This document shows positions 7,763 to 16,823 of a DNA stretch of 21,636 nucleotides, piece by piece; the first letter of the stretch is position 1; every line of letters begins with the position of its first letter. Both the position numbers and the translations under genes were made by a program. Below the pieces are notes generated by a model. That model was not told the origin of the DNA. It worked only from the letters and a program-made list of their open reading frames with translations, and searched no databases. Source of the stretch: a virus; the IMG/VR virus record IMGVR_UViG_3300025806_002210, positions 1-21,636 of that record. One strand, given 5' to 3'.

Positions 7763-8607
7763 TACTCAGTTTCTTTTCTACTATATGTTTTTTCCATAAA
7801 GTCTAGTTGTTTGTCTATAGCACCACTTATACTAAATCTTTCTTTTATTGTATCGCCTAATGATTTAAAAAATCTTGTGAAGTCGTTTCCTACAGTGTCT
7901 TCTTTTTCAGAATCTATTTTATCTTGTTGTTCTTTAGTTAAGTCAGTATCAAAAAATTGTCTTTCTTTTGTTTGTGGATTAAATATAGAATGTTTTTGTT
8001 TTAGTTCTCCACCTAAACTTTGAAAACCTGGACCTACTCCATAGGAAGTATATTCATACAATACTTCTTTATCCTCTGGTGGTGGGTCATCAATTGGTGG
8101 TGGGTCATCAATTGGCGTTGTGTCGAATGTTGTAAAACTTTTCTCTTTAGTCAACCTATTAGTTGCCCACTCAGGTATTTCATTATCATACTTTCTATTA
8201 AACTTTGCTTCTTGGTCAGCAATAACGTCATCTAAATTACCTTTAGCTATTAGCTCTAACCCATCATAGGTACCTCGTTCACCTTGTACATTTCTTAAAG
8301 CCCAAGGTCTATTGAAGTAAACTAAAACAGCATACGATAATTCATCTTGTGTAAAGTCTTCTATTGATACATTAGGACTATTCTTAATAAGATTTTTAAC
8401 AATTCCTTCTGCATGTTCTAAATCTAATTGCAAAACTTCTAGTGCTTTTTCTCTATCTATAGTTTGTCCTTCAACAAAATCAAAAGTCTCTGTAGCTTGG
8501 GTATGTCCAAAACCAATAGTTAAATTATTGTTGACATCATAGTATGCTTCATCTTTAAATCCTTCTAGTTCTTCTATGTGTTCTATAAGTTCTTCTGTAA
8601 GTTTCAT
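7762..8607 (-). CDS. Virion-associated lysozyme, GH24 (T4 lysozyme-like), with C-terminal extension
   Basis: The first 160 residues look like a GH24 muramidase that cleaves the glycan strands of peptidoglycan. The catalytic Glu-Asp-Thr triad is present as E15 (ELEGF), D24 (YYD) and T30 (LTIGFGHT), with the same 9- and 6-residue spacing as E11-D20-T26 of T4 lysozyme. The helical lobe ends in 'EWATNRLTKEKSF', like the usual RR-E-LF end of the family. A Pro/Asp repeat linker (about 164-178) then leads to a unique roughly 100-residue charged tail. Its location among ejection-type genes, not next to a holin, suggests a wall-drilling enzyme carried in the virion. I chose the ATG at 8607 because it follows the preceding stop as TAA-T-ATG. 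In-frame ATGs at 8682 and 8712 would add a hydrophobic N-terminus. Confidence 0.8.
   Translation of the reverse strand: MKLTEELIEHIEELEGFKDEAYYDVNNNLTIGFGHTQATETFDFVEGQTIDREKALEVLQLDLEHAEGIVKNLIKNSPNVSIEDFTQDELSYAVLVYFNRPWALRNVQGERGTYDGLELIAKGNLDDVIADQEAKFNRKYDNEIPEWATNRLTKEKSFTTFDTTPIDDPPPIDDPPPEDKEVLYEYTSYGVGPGFQSLGGELKQKHSIFNPQTKERQFFDTDLTKEQQDKIDSEKEDTVGNDFTRFFKSLGDTIKERFSISGAIDKQLDFMEKTYSRKETE
8077..8112. repeat. Two perfect 18-bp tandem copies encoding the lysozyme linker
   Basis: The plus-strand unit TGGTGGTGGGTCATCAAT occurs twice with no mismatch, and a TGG follows. In the protein it gives the repeated PIDDPP unit between the lysozyme domain and the C-terminal tail. Such in-frame minisatellites can change linker length by slippage. 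Confidence 0.85.
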
Positions 8608-8608
8608 A

Positions 8609-10315
8609 TTAGTTTCCAGGTTGGGAACTGATATTGGCGAGGCTACCCATAAGGCTAGCAAAAGACTTCCTATACTGTGCATCTGCTTGACTCCCTGTAA
8701 TAATATCTCCATAAGTATTTCTCATAAAGTCATTGAAACTGTTAGCCATAGCTGCATCTACATTTACTTCTCCTTCTAATTGACTAGGAGTAAATTGTGA
8801 ACTCATACCAAGACCAGCATACTTTCTTCTTTTTCTTGCATCTTCTAGTTCAAGTTGCATGTTCCTTTGTCTTATATCAAAGTTTTGTTTTTGTAATGAA
8901 TAGTCTTGTTTAGACCACCAATCAAAGTATTGTTGCAACTCTCCATCAGATGCAGGTCTACCTAAACCTTCTGTTATTGCATTTGATATTACATTTGTTG
9001 CATTTGAAAAGTTTGGTTTAGTATATTGAAATATATTCTGGTATGCGTTTTCTCCACCAAAGCCAGGTTCGAAAGCACCAGTACCATAACCGTAGTCTGA
9101 TAAAGTATCTTTAAAGTTTTCTTTTAAGAATACATTCATGTTTGCTGCTGTACTACCAGGTGCCAATAATATACTAAACAAATCCTGCCTAGCCATACCA
9201 TCACCATTTAAATTAAACCTTGACATAGCTGACTCTATAGCTTCTATTGTTCCACCTGGATTGTTATCTAGCACTCCATAAACAAAAGTAAATGGTTGTA
9301 AAAATCCTGATTCAACTAACAACAACTGAGTATCCATTATGTCTTCAGGTGATGCATTAGCAAACAAAGAAGTACCTAATCCTGTCTGGTATAAAGGCAT
9401 AGTACCTTGCCCAGTATCTTCGCTATACACATCTAAATCAAGTTCACCAACACCGTAGTAATCTGTTTCTCCAAAATACTGTTTTGCTCGAATCTGTTCT
9501 TGTTGGTCTGGACTTGTTTCTTCTGGTCCAAAAATCCCAGCCATAGATGTTGGGTCAGCAATTCCTTTGTTTATAAAGTCTATTACATAGTCTTCACCGT
9601 ATTCAGCATCTATAATGTTTTCTATTCCAGCTATGTACTCTTGTGTAGTTATCTCATCGTTGTCTAGTTTATCTTGTAATTCTTTTGCACTATCAAAATT
9701 TATAGCTTCAGCTGCTACTTTTATGTACTCTCCGTCTTTGGCTTCTTTACCTATCTGTGCTTTGTAGGCTAAGTCAGCTTGGTCTGTATAACCTGCTGAT
9801 ATAGCTGTACCTACTATGTCACTACTTATGTGCTGTAGTTCTTCTGGCAGTGTACCTTTTTCATGTAAATCAATAAGTACATTAGCGTTTTCTTTTATCT
9901 GAGAAGCAGCTTCTGCTGATGTTGGATTATTATATGCTAATGATTCATAAGTAAAATTAATTGCGTCTTGCATATTTGGTGGCATCTCGTCCCAAGGTAT
10001 ACCATAAACAGCTTCAGCGTATAGATGATACTCAGCTAAACTTATATCAGGTGAATCAAATGTACCTTCTGGTTCCATTCCACCACTTGTTCTTGCACCT
10101 AAATAATTTTTAACATTAGTTGCAAATTGTCTTACAAACTGGTCATTTCCTAAAAAGAATATACTTAGAAAATCATTAAACTTTTCGTCATCAAAATCTT
10201 TTGATTGAAAACCATCTCTTGTTGCACCAAATGTAAATCGACCATAGCCGACTTCTACTTTAGGACCACCTAAAATATCATCAATAACTGATTGCTCTTC
10301 TTCTGTATACGCCAT
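8609..10315 (-). CDS. Putative virion protein, 568 residues
   Basis: Not recognised. The 568-residue acidic protein contains a tyrosine/glycine-rich central part (FGETDYYGVGELDLDVYSED, about residues 281-300). Near the C-terminus 'GLGRPASDGELQQYFDWW' is followed by a long charged helix (SLQKQNFDIRQRNMQLELED), which could be a coiled coil. There is no signal peptide or convincing membrane segment. Its start overlaps the giant gene's stop by one base and its stop lies one base before the lysozyme ATG. By position it belongs to the giant-protein and lysozyme cassette and is probably packaged with them. Function is inferred from context only. Confidence 0.55.
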   Translation of the reverse strand: MAYTEEEQSVIDDILGGPKVEVGYGRFTFGATRDGFQSKDFDDEKFNDFLSIFFLGNDQFVRQFATNVKNYLGARTSGGMEPEGTFDSPDISLAEYHLYAEAVYGIPWDEMPPNMQDAINFTYESLAYNNPTSAEAASQIKENANVLIDLHEKGTLPEELQHISSDIVGTAISAGYTDQADLAYKAQIGKEAKDGEYIKVAAEAINFDSAKELQDKLDNDEITTQEYIAGIENIIDAEYGEDYVIDFINKGIADPTSMAGIFGPEETSPDQQEQIRAKQYFGETDYYGVGELDLDVYSEDTGQGTMPLYQTGLGTSLFANASPEDIMDTQLLLVESGFLQPFTFVYGVLDNNPGGTIEAIESAMSRFNLNGDGMARQDLFSILLAPGSTAANMNVFLKENFKDTLSDYGYGTGAFEPGFGGENAYQNIFQYTKPNFSNATNVISNAITEGLGRPASDGELQQYFDWWSKQDYSLQKQNFDIRQRNMQLELEDARKRRKYAGLGMSSQFTPSQLEGEVNVDAAMANSFNDFMRNTYGDIITGSQADAQYRKSFASLMGSLANISSQPGN

Positions 10316-13300
10316 TAAATATCTCCTCCATAGTAACTTACTTCTTCTTCTATCTCTACTCTGAATACATCAAAGTACATAAAGTAAAAGTCTGGATTTT
10401 CTAACATTACTTTGTTTGCTACTCCTCGAAGATAAGCTCTAGATTCTTTAGCTTCTGCTCTACTTAATGTAGCATTTAATCCATACTCTGATTTTATTAC
10501 ATTCAATACCCTTTGTCTTGCTGTTAAGTATTTAATGATTCCTTTCATTGCTGACATATCTTTTAACTTCTGAGTAGTACCATCAGGCATTGTTATGGAA
10601 GTATCGCCTTCTCTTTGTATCATTTCAGTAAGTTGTTTTATTTTTGCATCAGTAGATAACGAACGTGGTGCTGTTGATGTATCTCCATATCCTTGAAACT
10701 GTTGTTGTAGTTGTAGTCTTATTAGATATAGTTGTTCTACTCTTTTCTGATATGGCAAGTTTGCATACATAGGTCCGTCCATTATTACTCTTCTAGCATG
10801 TTCATAAGCCAAACTTCCTTGTGCTTGTCTTACAGCTTGTTTATATTCTTCAGGACTAAGGTTAACTCTATCTCCATCAGTGAATGCATTATTCCATGCT
10901 TGAAAATTAAATTCATCTAAAGGACTATCTGGATACATGTAATATGCAACATCAGGGTATTCTTTAAATACAGTTTCATTAAGTTGTTTAAAGTATCCTC
11001 CATCATCTGTAAAAGAAACTTTCTTAATTTGTTTTGACTTAGAAGTCAATAAAGCTGTAGGGTCAAAACCAAATACCTTGATAAACTGTGCTATTGCAAT
11101 AACTCTATCTCCACCTGACTTAGCTAACATCTGATAATATGCATCAGCTAATAGTGTTTGTGCAAAGTATTTACCTTCTGGGTCTTCTTCTTTTGCTTCT
11201 ATTGGGTCTAGATAAGCTCTACCACCTGGTCCAATTTCATAATCGTATTGCAATATAGCACCAGTAGGAGCTATGAATTGTATAAACGCTCTATGTAAAA
11301 GACTTTGTGTAGCTAATTTTTTTGCTTTTTCTAATGAAGCTACTTCTTGTTCTGGTGTAGAGTCATCATAAGACTGTGTCATAAACATAGCTCTTTGAAT
11401 TTCTTTTACAGTATTAGCATAACTTCTTTGAAACTCAGCATCCATTGAGTCACCAGCTATAATGACTTTTCTAAACCAACTAGGCATAGCTTGTTTAGCA
11501 TAGTATATAGGGTTTGCCATTTCTTTTAATCCGTCTTCTGGTCTGCCGTATGGAAAGAAAACTTTATCTACATCAGGAGTAGAAGGTAAAATAGCACTAG
11601 CAGGTATCTGTGCCAATGGTCCTAAGCCAGGTACAATGTCTCCTGCTACCATATTTAAGCCACCAGCATATCCTCTTAACTTAGTATTAATATCAGGTAT
11701 CTCTGTAGTTTGTTGACCAGTTATAGGATTAATTCCTGCTTCATCACCTTCAGGATTTTTAAGACTGTTATCAATATTAAATATATTTTCAAACCAGTTC
11801 ATGTTATACATCTCTTCACCAGACTGTGGGTCAGTTGTAAAGAATCCTTCGTCTTCGTACTCACCAAACAAACTAGGTTTACGCATAGCTTCTATACTTC
11901 TTTGTGCTTTTCTACCAAATAAAGTCTTTTGACCTCTAAGTAATCTTGTCCAAGTACCAGCAATTTCAAGATATACTTCTGCGAAAGGCATAGCTAGTCT
12001 TACCATGTCTGTAATAACATGTCGTTTATTTAAATCGTACAGTAAATCTTTTGTTTCTGTTAGAGCAAATGCTTTGGCTAAGTCATCAACTTGTCTTAAA
12101 TCATCTACTCCTAGTAATTTAGATACATCTGCCTGTTTCATATTCTCTAAACTCTTTATATATTTTCTAGCTCTACTGCCTGGTAATGAATTACCCATCA
12201 TCTTTTTTGCCTGACCTAATACCTGTACTCTTGCAACGTCATCTAGATTTGCATACATGTTTTCCATAAACTTCCAATAAAATTGTCTAAATGCTGGTGA
12301 ACGTGATAAATCATTTGTAGTTGAACCCATTAATCCTGAGAACAATGTTTCTAAAACTTTGTCATATCCACTTGCAAAGTCACCTGTTGTGTCAGTTCTT
12401 GATGCTTTAAAGTGATGTGTGTCACTCCATACTCCACTTTTATTTTTTTGTAACCATGCTCTATATTGTTTATGTTGCGACTCTGACATCTCTCTAGTAA
12501 ATTTAATGTTCTGCGTTTCTCCAGCTTTATTAGTTATAGATACAAATTCATTAGATTCTTTAGCAATGTGACTAATTAGTTCTTCATCTCCAGCTTGTAT
12601 AATGGTATATTCAATAATATTGTTTTCACTTTGTATGTTAGGTTTAATAGAGTTTTCATCCCAAACATTTCCTACAAATTTACCATCAGGTGTTTTCTCT
12701 ACAGCTCTATACCTACCACCAGTTTTATCATGTAGTCTGGCAACAATAGAATCTATATAAGAATCTGCATGTACTTTACTACTTGTTATTAAGTTTTTAG
12801 TATATTTTGATTGTTCATCAGAATTAGAAACAAACGATTTTCTCCATTGACTTAAATCACCATCCCAAAATCTTTTTTTGACTTCATCAATTTGTCTATT
12901 AAATTCTTCTCTACCTCTTACAGGATTGAACTCTACTCTTGCTATAGCTGTAGCTAATGGGTCATCTGCTAGTTGTAATAACTCCTTAGCACCAGCACCA
13001 TAGAATCTTTTGTCACCTTTAGTTACTTGTGTAAAACCTCTAGCTCTCTTTGGGTCAAAGCCAAGAGTCATACCCCCATGAGATTGCGTTAGGGCTTGTT
13101 GATGTCGCATAGCAAGTTCTAATGATTCATCAAATATATCTGTACCACCTCTACCTAGATTCAAGGTATCAGCTAAGTAATCATCTCTTAATAGTTTTCT
13201 TTGGTCTTTAAGAATACCTGCTCTTTGTGATGGCTTTCTACCTAGAACCCAAGCAAATGCAGAAAGAGGGTGAGCAAATGCGTTATCTAAATCTGCTGCC

Positions 13301-16300
13301 CACATACGCAGTTGTTCTTCACCTACAACTCTTACAACCCATGCAGGTCTTAAAAGAATACTAGGTTTCCATATACGTTGCATGTATCCATCACCTACCA
13401 TTGTAAGTAATCCTTCAGTAAGGTTTACTATTTCTTCGTCATCTGCAGTTTTCTTTACATTTACTCTTGATTTTTTAACAAGTAGTTTTAAACTTTCAAA
13501 GAAAGTTCTATCATCTTTTAAAGCTAACTCAGCTAAATCTGTTATTGGTTTTGCTAATAGTCTTTCATAATCAGCATCATTTAAATTTTTACCTCTACCA
13601 GTTAGTCTTAAACCTAAATCTCTCATAGGTCTAAAGACTCTTATAAACAATCTTGCATCAGGCATTGGTATATGACCTTGGTCATAATATTCAGATATTA
13701 AATGTGCTGTTGCTTTAGGAACTTTATTTACTTGTACTCTTTTAGCTAAGTCTTTATTGTTTGCTATTTCATCTGAAATATCTTCAACTAAACTTCTTAG
13801 TTCTTTAGCTGAATATACTGATTCTTCACCAGGTTTTATATTGTTGATAGCATCATCAATTGCAGTCTTTACATTACCTAATGTTATGTTCGGCTTAAAT
13901 ACTTTTTGTACAAAGAATATATCTTCCATAGCTGTTTTAAGCAATGCTTCTTCTGCACCAGTAAATTTACTAGGACCAGAAACATTAAGTGATTTTACAT
14001 TATTAATTTCTGCAAACCTTTGTATTTCTTCTGATTGTTTTTTTGTAAGACCTTTTGATAAATCAACTACAGCATAAGGTTTATGTCCTTGATATACACC
14101 TGGTTTTAATCCTTTAATACCTTCTTCAATAACATGAGTACCTTTTTCCAAGTAGTTAATAACTTGTTTAATACCTTGACCACCTTTATTAGCACCAGTA
14201 AATATAATTGTCATATCAGCATTGTCTAAGTTGTATCTAGATACTCTACTTATTTCTTGTTTGTCTAGTTTCATTGTTGCAAAATCTTGGTCCCAAAAGT
14301 CTTTGTCATAAATCTTTTTCTTATCTAGTTCTGATAAACCTTTAAAGGCAGGGACAACATCATTAACTTGATTTGTCAAGTCACCTATTTGTTTGTCTAT
14401 AGCTGTTCTATCAGTAAGGGCATTAGATAATTCATCTTTAGTAGATTTAACTGCTTCATCTAATTGTTGTGCAATTGCGTCTTTAGCTTCTGCTGTAGTT
14501 GTACCAGGAAATTCTTTTTTATATTTTGTAACATTTTCTGAATTTGGTTTATATTGTTTACTTATCTCATCAACTTGTGTTTTTAAAGAAGTAATTTTTT
14601 CTGTTATGTTTCTTGTTTTACTTTCTAACCCATCAAGTGTTTGTATCTTTGTATTAGTTTTAAGTCTTATTCTTCTAGGTAGCTTTGCAACTTCTTCACC
14701 TACTTCTTCTAATGCACTTTGTCTAGCGAGAGAAAGGTTTTTTAATTGTGCAGCTTTATCTGTATCTGACATATCTGTCAAACCTAATTCTTTCATTCTT
14801 TGTGAAACATCAGTACCAGACTTACCTCTAAAACCATAAGGCACACGACCACCTGTTTGTATACCTATTTCTTCTGCTATGTCTAATGCAGCTTTCTCAA
14901 CACCTTCATAGTATCCACCTGTAACGTACTCTACTAATGCTCTATCTTCTGGTGTAGTAATATTTCCTGCTATCTCTTTAATGTCACTTAGTATTCCATC
15001 TAGCTCATTAGTATCTACTTGATTTGATTTTTTGTACTTAGCTAATACTTTAGATACAATTCCTAAAGCCTCATCATCAGTAAGTTGTTCAGAAAAATAT
15101 GTATCAAAAGGTAAATCTTCTATCTTGCTACCTGGAAAGTATTCAAGTTCTCCAAGTTGGTTTGTAAAATACATTCTAGTTTCATCAATACTTGCCATCC
15201 ATTTGCTTATGCCTTTTTGTAATTCTTTAGGCAAACCTATATTTTCAAATTTTTCACCAATATGTTTTTGTACATCATTCCATATATCTAAAATGTCATT
15301 CATGTTTCTTACACCTTGTGCTCTATCTACGGTATCTATACCTTTTTGTGTAAGAGCTAGGTCTGCTATTCTATCTAAAGCAGGTTCTGCTATTGCATCA
15401 TCTACTCTCGCATATCTCATCCAATCTTGTAAATCAAAAAACGACTGATTAAAGTCATTGACATAAAGTTTTGGTGCAGGAAATGTTTCAAACAATCTAC
15501 CTACAGCAGTGTTATTTAAATTTTGTCGTATAGCCCCAGACAAGCCTACGGCTTCTCCTAGTTCTCCACCGACCATACCACCTAATTTAGATGACACCTT
15601 GCCTCTGAATATCATAGATGTTGGGTTTAGTTTCTTAGTAATCTCTCCTGCTTCTATTGCACCAACTAATAAATCTTCTACATCTTTAGTTGTCTTAGCT
15701 TGTTTAATATTTCTATGTAATACAGCATCAGCACCACTACTACCTCTTTTACCTAGTAATCTTTTTATAGTTCCATAATCATCTGCTTTGACTAATTGAT
15801 TAACAATCTTTCTACCTCCAGCAGTTCTTGTTACATACTCAATAGCAGAAGGAACATGTACTGTTTTTCTTACAGCTTTGTCTATTATTCCAGCACCTTT
15901 TAAAACATCACCTTGTGATAATGACCTAGTAACCTTGCCACCTTTTGACAAATAACCACCAACTAATATTGTTGGGTCAGCTAGCAATGTAAATGCACCA
16001 TCAACAATACCTGTTGCTACATTGTATGACCTTGAACCAGGTTCTAGTACATTAGCAAACATAGGGGCTGCAGGTGTTAATTTAACCGTACCATTCTTAG
16101 ATTGTATAGTTAGTCCTTCGTCTCTAGATTGTTCTTGATTAGTTATATCTTCACCGTAATAAGACTGAACTATCTTCTTTACTTCTTCTGGGTCAGCACC
16201 TCTACCAACCATTTCTTTATATATATCAGTATTCTCTGCTAATGTAGAGTTACCAAAAAATCCTTCACCTAGGTTTACCTTTTCACCTGCAAGAGATTTC

Positions 16301-16815
16301 TTTATTGCATCTCTACCAACAGAAGGACCTAACATTTGTCTAGTCTTTTGCCATTCGCTCTGTGCTTGTTTGTCAAATAATAAAGAAGATGCAGCTGCAA
16401 CAAAACCTTGACCGTCACCATGCTTTCTATCATTAAGATATTTTTGTGTAGCTAACATAGGTTTCTTTACTAACTCATCTTGAAACGAATCAAAACCAAC
16501 AAATGCGGTTCTTACAGCACCTTTACCTGCATTCTTAGTTCTATCCCACCAAGTCTTTTCTACATCTAACCAACGCTCTACTAAAGGAGCTAACTCTGGA
16601 GATTCTGTAGTAAGTCCCATCAAAGCAGAACCAATCAATATATCTTTAGGTAGATAAAAGTTTTCTGAAATAAGTCCTTTGAGGTTTGCAGCAATACCAG
16701 GATTAGATTCTAAAGCAGTAACAAGTTGTTCAGCTTGTACAAATCTTTCTTTTTGAGTTTCTTCTTCTAAATTCTCTGTGTGAGGAGGTTGCCACCACCA
16801 TCTAATTTCTGCCAT
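10315..16815 (-). CDS. Giant virion protein (2166 aa), probable ejected protein with an embedded split SLOG-like domain
   Basis: This is the largest gene in the window, 6.5 kb and uninterrupted. The N-terminus (about residues 1-300) has tryptophan- and glycine-rich segments and a mildly hydrophobic stretch (about 264-290). Residues about 630-690 and 861-968 together resemble a SLOG/YpsA-like nucleotide-binding domain, separated by a charged coiled coil (about 691-860). A conserved-looking middle (about 1140-1200) contains 'SILLRPAWVVRVVGEEQLRM'. A helical region (about 1570-1630) has 'DLLYDLNKRHVITDMVRLAM', and a Gly/Pro-rich hydrophobic patch lies at 1720-1745. No T7/N4-type RNA polymerase motifs were found. 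Very large proteins encoded with structural genes in short-tailed phages are often packaged and injected, and the lysozyme nearby supports that. The start has a TAGGAG ribosome binding site five bases upstream. The CDS is certain; the role is inference. Confidence 0.75.
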   Translation of the reverse strand: MAEIRWWWQPPHTENLEEETQKERFVQAEQLVTALESNPGIAANLKGLISENFYLPKDILIGSALMGLTTESPELAPLVERWLDVEKTWWDRTKNAGKGAVRTAFVGFDSFQDELVKKPMLATQKYLNDRKHGDGQGFVAAASSLLFDKQAQSEWQKTRQMLGPSVGRDAIKKSLAGEKVNLGEGFFGNSTLAENTDIYKEMVGRGADPEEVKKIVQSYYGEDITNQEQSRDEGLTIQSKNGTVKLTPAAPMFANVLEPGSRSYNVATGIVDGAFTLLADPTILVGGYLSKGGKVTRSLSQGDVLKGAGIIDKAVRKTVHVPSAIEYVTRTAGGRKIVNQLVKADDYGTIKRLLGKRGSSGADAVLHRNIKQAKTTKDVEDLLVGAIEAGEITKKLNPTSMIFRGKVSSKLGGMVGGELGEAVGLSGAIRQNLNNTAVGRLFETFPAPKLYVNDFNQSFFDLQDWMRYARVDDAIAEPALDRIADLALTQKGIDTVDRAQGVRNMNDILDIWNDVQKHIGEKFENIGLPKELQKGISKWMASIDETRMYFTNQLGELEYFPGSKIEDLPFDTYFSEQLTDDEALGIVSKVLAKYKKSNQVDTNELDGILSDIKEIAGNITTPEDRALVEYVTGGYYEGVEKAALDIAEEIGIQTGGRVPYGFRGKSGTDVSQRMKELGLTDMSDTDKAAQLKNLSLARQSALEEVGEEVAKLPRRIRLKTNTKIQTLDGLESKTRNITEKITSLKTQVDEISKQYKPNSENVTKYKKEFPGTTTAEAKDAIAQQLDEAVKSTKDELSNALTDRTAIDKQIGDLTNQVNDVVPAFKGLSELDKKKIYDKDFWDQDFATMKLDKQEISRVSRYNLDNADMTIIFTGANKGGQGIKQVINYLEKGTHVIEEGIKGLKPGVYQGHKPYAVVDLSKGLTKKQSEEIQRFAEINNVKSLNVSGPSKFTGAEEALLKTAMEDIFFVQKVFKPNITLGNVKTAIDDAINNIKPGEESVYSAKELRSLVEDISDEIANNKDLAKRVQVNKVPKATAHLISEYYDQGHIPMPDARLFIRVFRPMRDLGLRLTGRGKNLNDADYERLLAKPITDLAELALKDDRTFFESLKLLVKKSRVNVKKTADDEEIVNLTEGLLTMVGDGYMQRIWKPSILLRPAWVVRVVGEEQLRMWAADLDNAFAHPLSAFAWVLGRKPSQRAGILKDQRKLLRDDYLADTLNLGRGGTDIFDESLELAMRHQQALTQSHGGMTLGFDPKRARGFTQVTKGDKRFYGAGAKELLQLADDPLATAIARVEFNPVRGREEFNRQIDEVKKRFWDGDLSQWRKSFVSNSDEQSKYTKNLITSSKVHADSYIDSIVARLHDKTGGRYRAVEKTPDGKFVGNVWDENSIKPNIQSENNIIEYTIIQAGDEELISHIAKESNEFVSITNKAGETQNIKFTREMSESQHKQYRAWLQKNKSGVWSDTHHFKASRTDTTGDFASGYDKVLETLFSGLMGSTTNDLSRSPAFRQFYWKFMENMYANLDDVARVQVLGQAKKMMGNSLPGSRARKYIKSLENMKQADVSKLLGVDDLRQVDDLAKAFALTETKDLLYDLNKRHVITDMVRLAMPFAEVYLEIAGTWTRLLRGQKTLFGRKAQRSIEAMRKPSLFGEYEDEGFFTTDPQSGEEMYNMNWFENIFNIDNSLKNPEGDEAGINPITGQQTTEIPDINTKLRGYAGGLNMVAGDIVPGLGPLAQIPASAILPSTPDVDKVFFPYGRPEDGLKEMANPIYYAKQAMPSWFRKVIIAGDSMDAEFQRSYANTVKEIQRAMFMTQSYDDSTPEQEVASLEKAKKLATQSLLHRAFIQFIAPTGAILQYDYEIGPGGRAYLDPIEAKEEDPEGKYFAQTLLADAYYQMLAKSGGDRVIAIAQFIKVFGFDPTALLTSKSKQIKKVSFTDDGGYFKQLNETVFKEYPDVAYYMYPDSPLDEFNFQAWNNAFTDGDRVNLSPEEYKQAVRQAQGSLAYEHARRVIMDGPMYANLPYQKRVEQLYLIRLQLQQQFQGYGDTSTAPRSLSTDAKIKQLTEMIQREGDTSITMPDGTTQKLKDMSAMKGIIKYLTARQRVLNVIKSEYGLNATLSRAEAKESRAYLRGVANKVMLENPDFYFMYFDVFRVEIEEEVSYYGGDI
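13912..14928 (-). other. Split SLOG/YpsA-like domain within the giant protein
   Basis: The first half, residues 630-690 of the giant protein, reads 'VTGGYYEGVEKAALDIAEEI', then 'GIQTGGRVPYGFRGKSG' and 'LKELGL'-like text. It parallels the family signature ISGGQTGVDRAALDxAxxxGIxxGGxxPxGxR. The second half, residues 861-968, reads 'YNLDNADMTIIFTG', 'HKPYAVVDL' and 'SLNVSGPSKF', parallel to NVRDSDxTLIF, GKPxxVVDL and LNVAGPRES in the same order. Between them lie about 170 charged residues with coiled-coil character. Known members bind nucleotides or related small molecules in a Rossmann-like fold. The glycine loop has one extra residue, and the usual DR is EK. Alignment was by eye. Confidence 0.6.
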
Positions 16816-16823
16816 TAGAACTC

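Noticed and set aside
9190-9243. EF-hand-like loop FNLNGDGMARQDLF in the 568-residue protein, with a similar FNLNG in the 469-residue protein
   Set aside because: The loop lacks the acidic residue at position 12 and the first Asp, and the shared FNLNG is too short to claim homology or calcium binding.
14393-14839. Long plus-strand open frame of 148 codons, and similar ones at 15032-15448, 13757-14077, 18736-19095 and 342-716
   Set aside because: They lie wholly inside well-supported minus-strand genes. Their hydrophobic, Ser/Leu-rich products are typical complements of AT-rich coding DNA, and they lack ribosome binding sites or operon structure.
10315-16815. Giant protein as an N4-type virion RNA polymerase
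   Set aside because: No recognisable T7/N4-family motifs A, B or C were seen, and the protein is much shorter than the N4 enzyme. A profile search would settle it.
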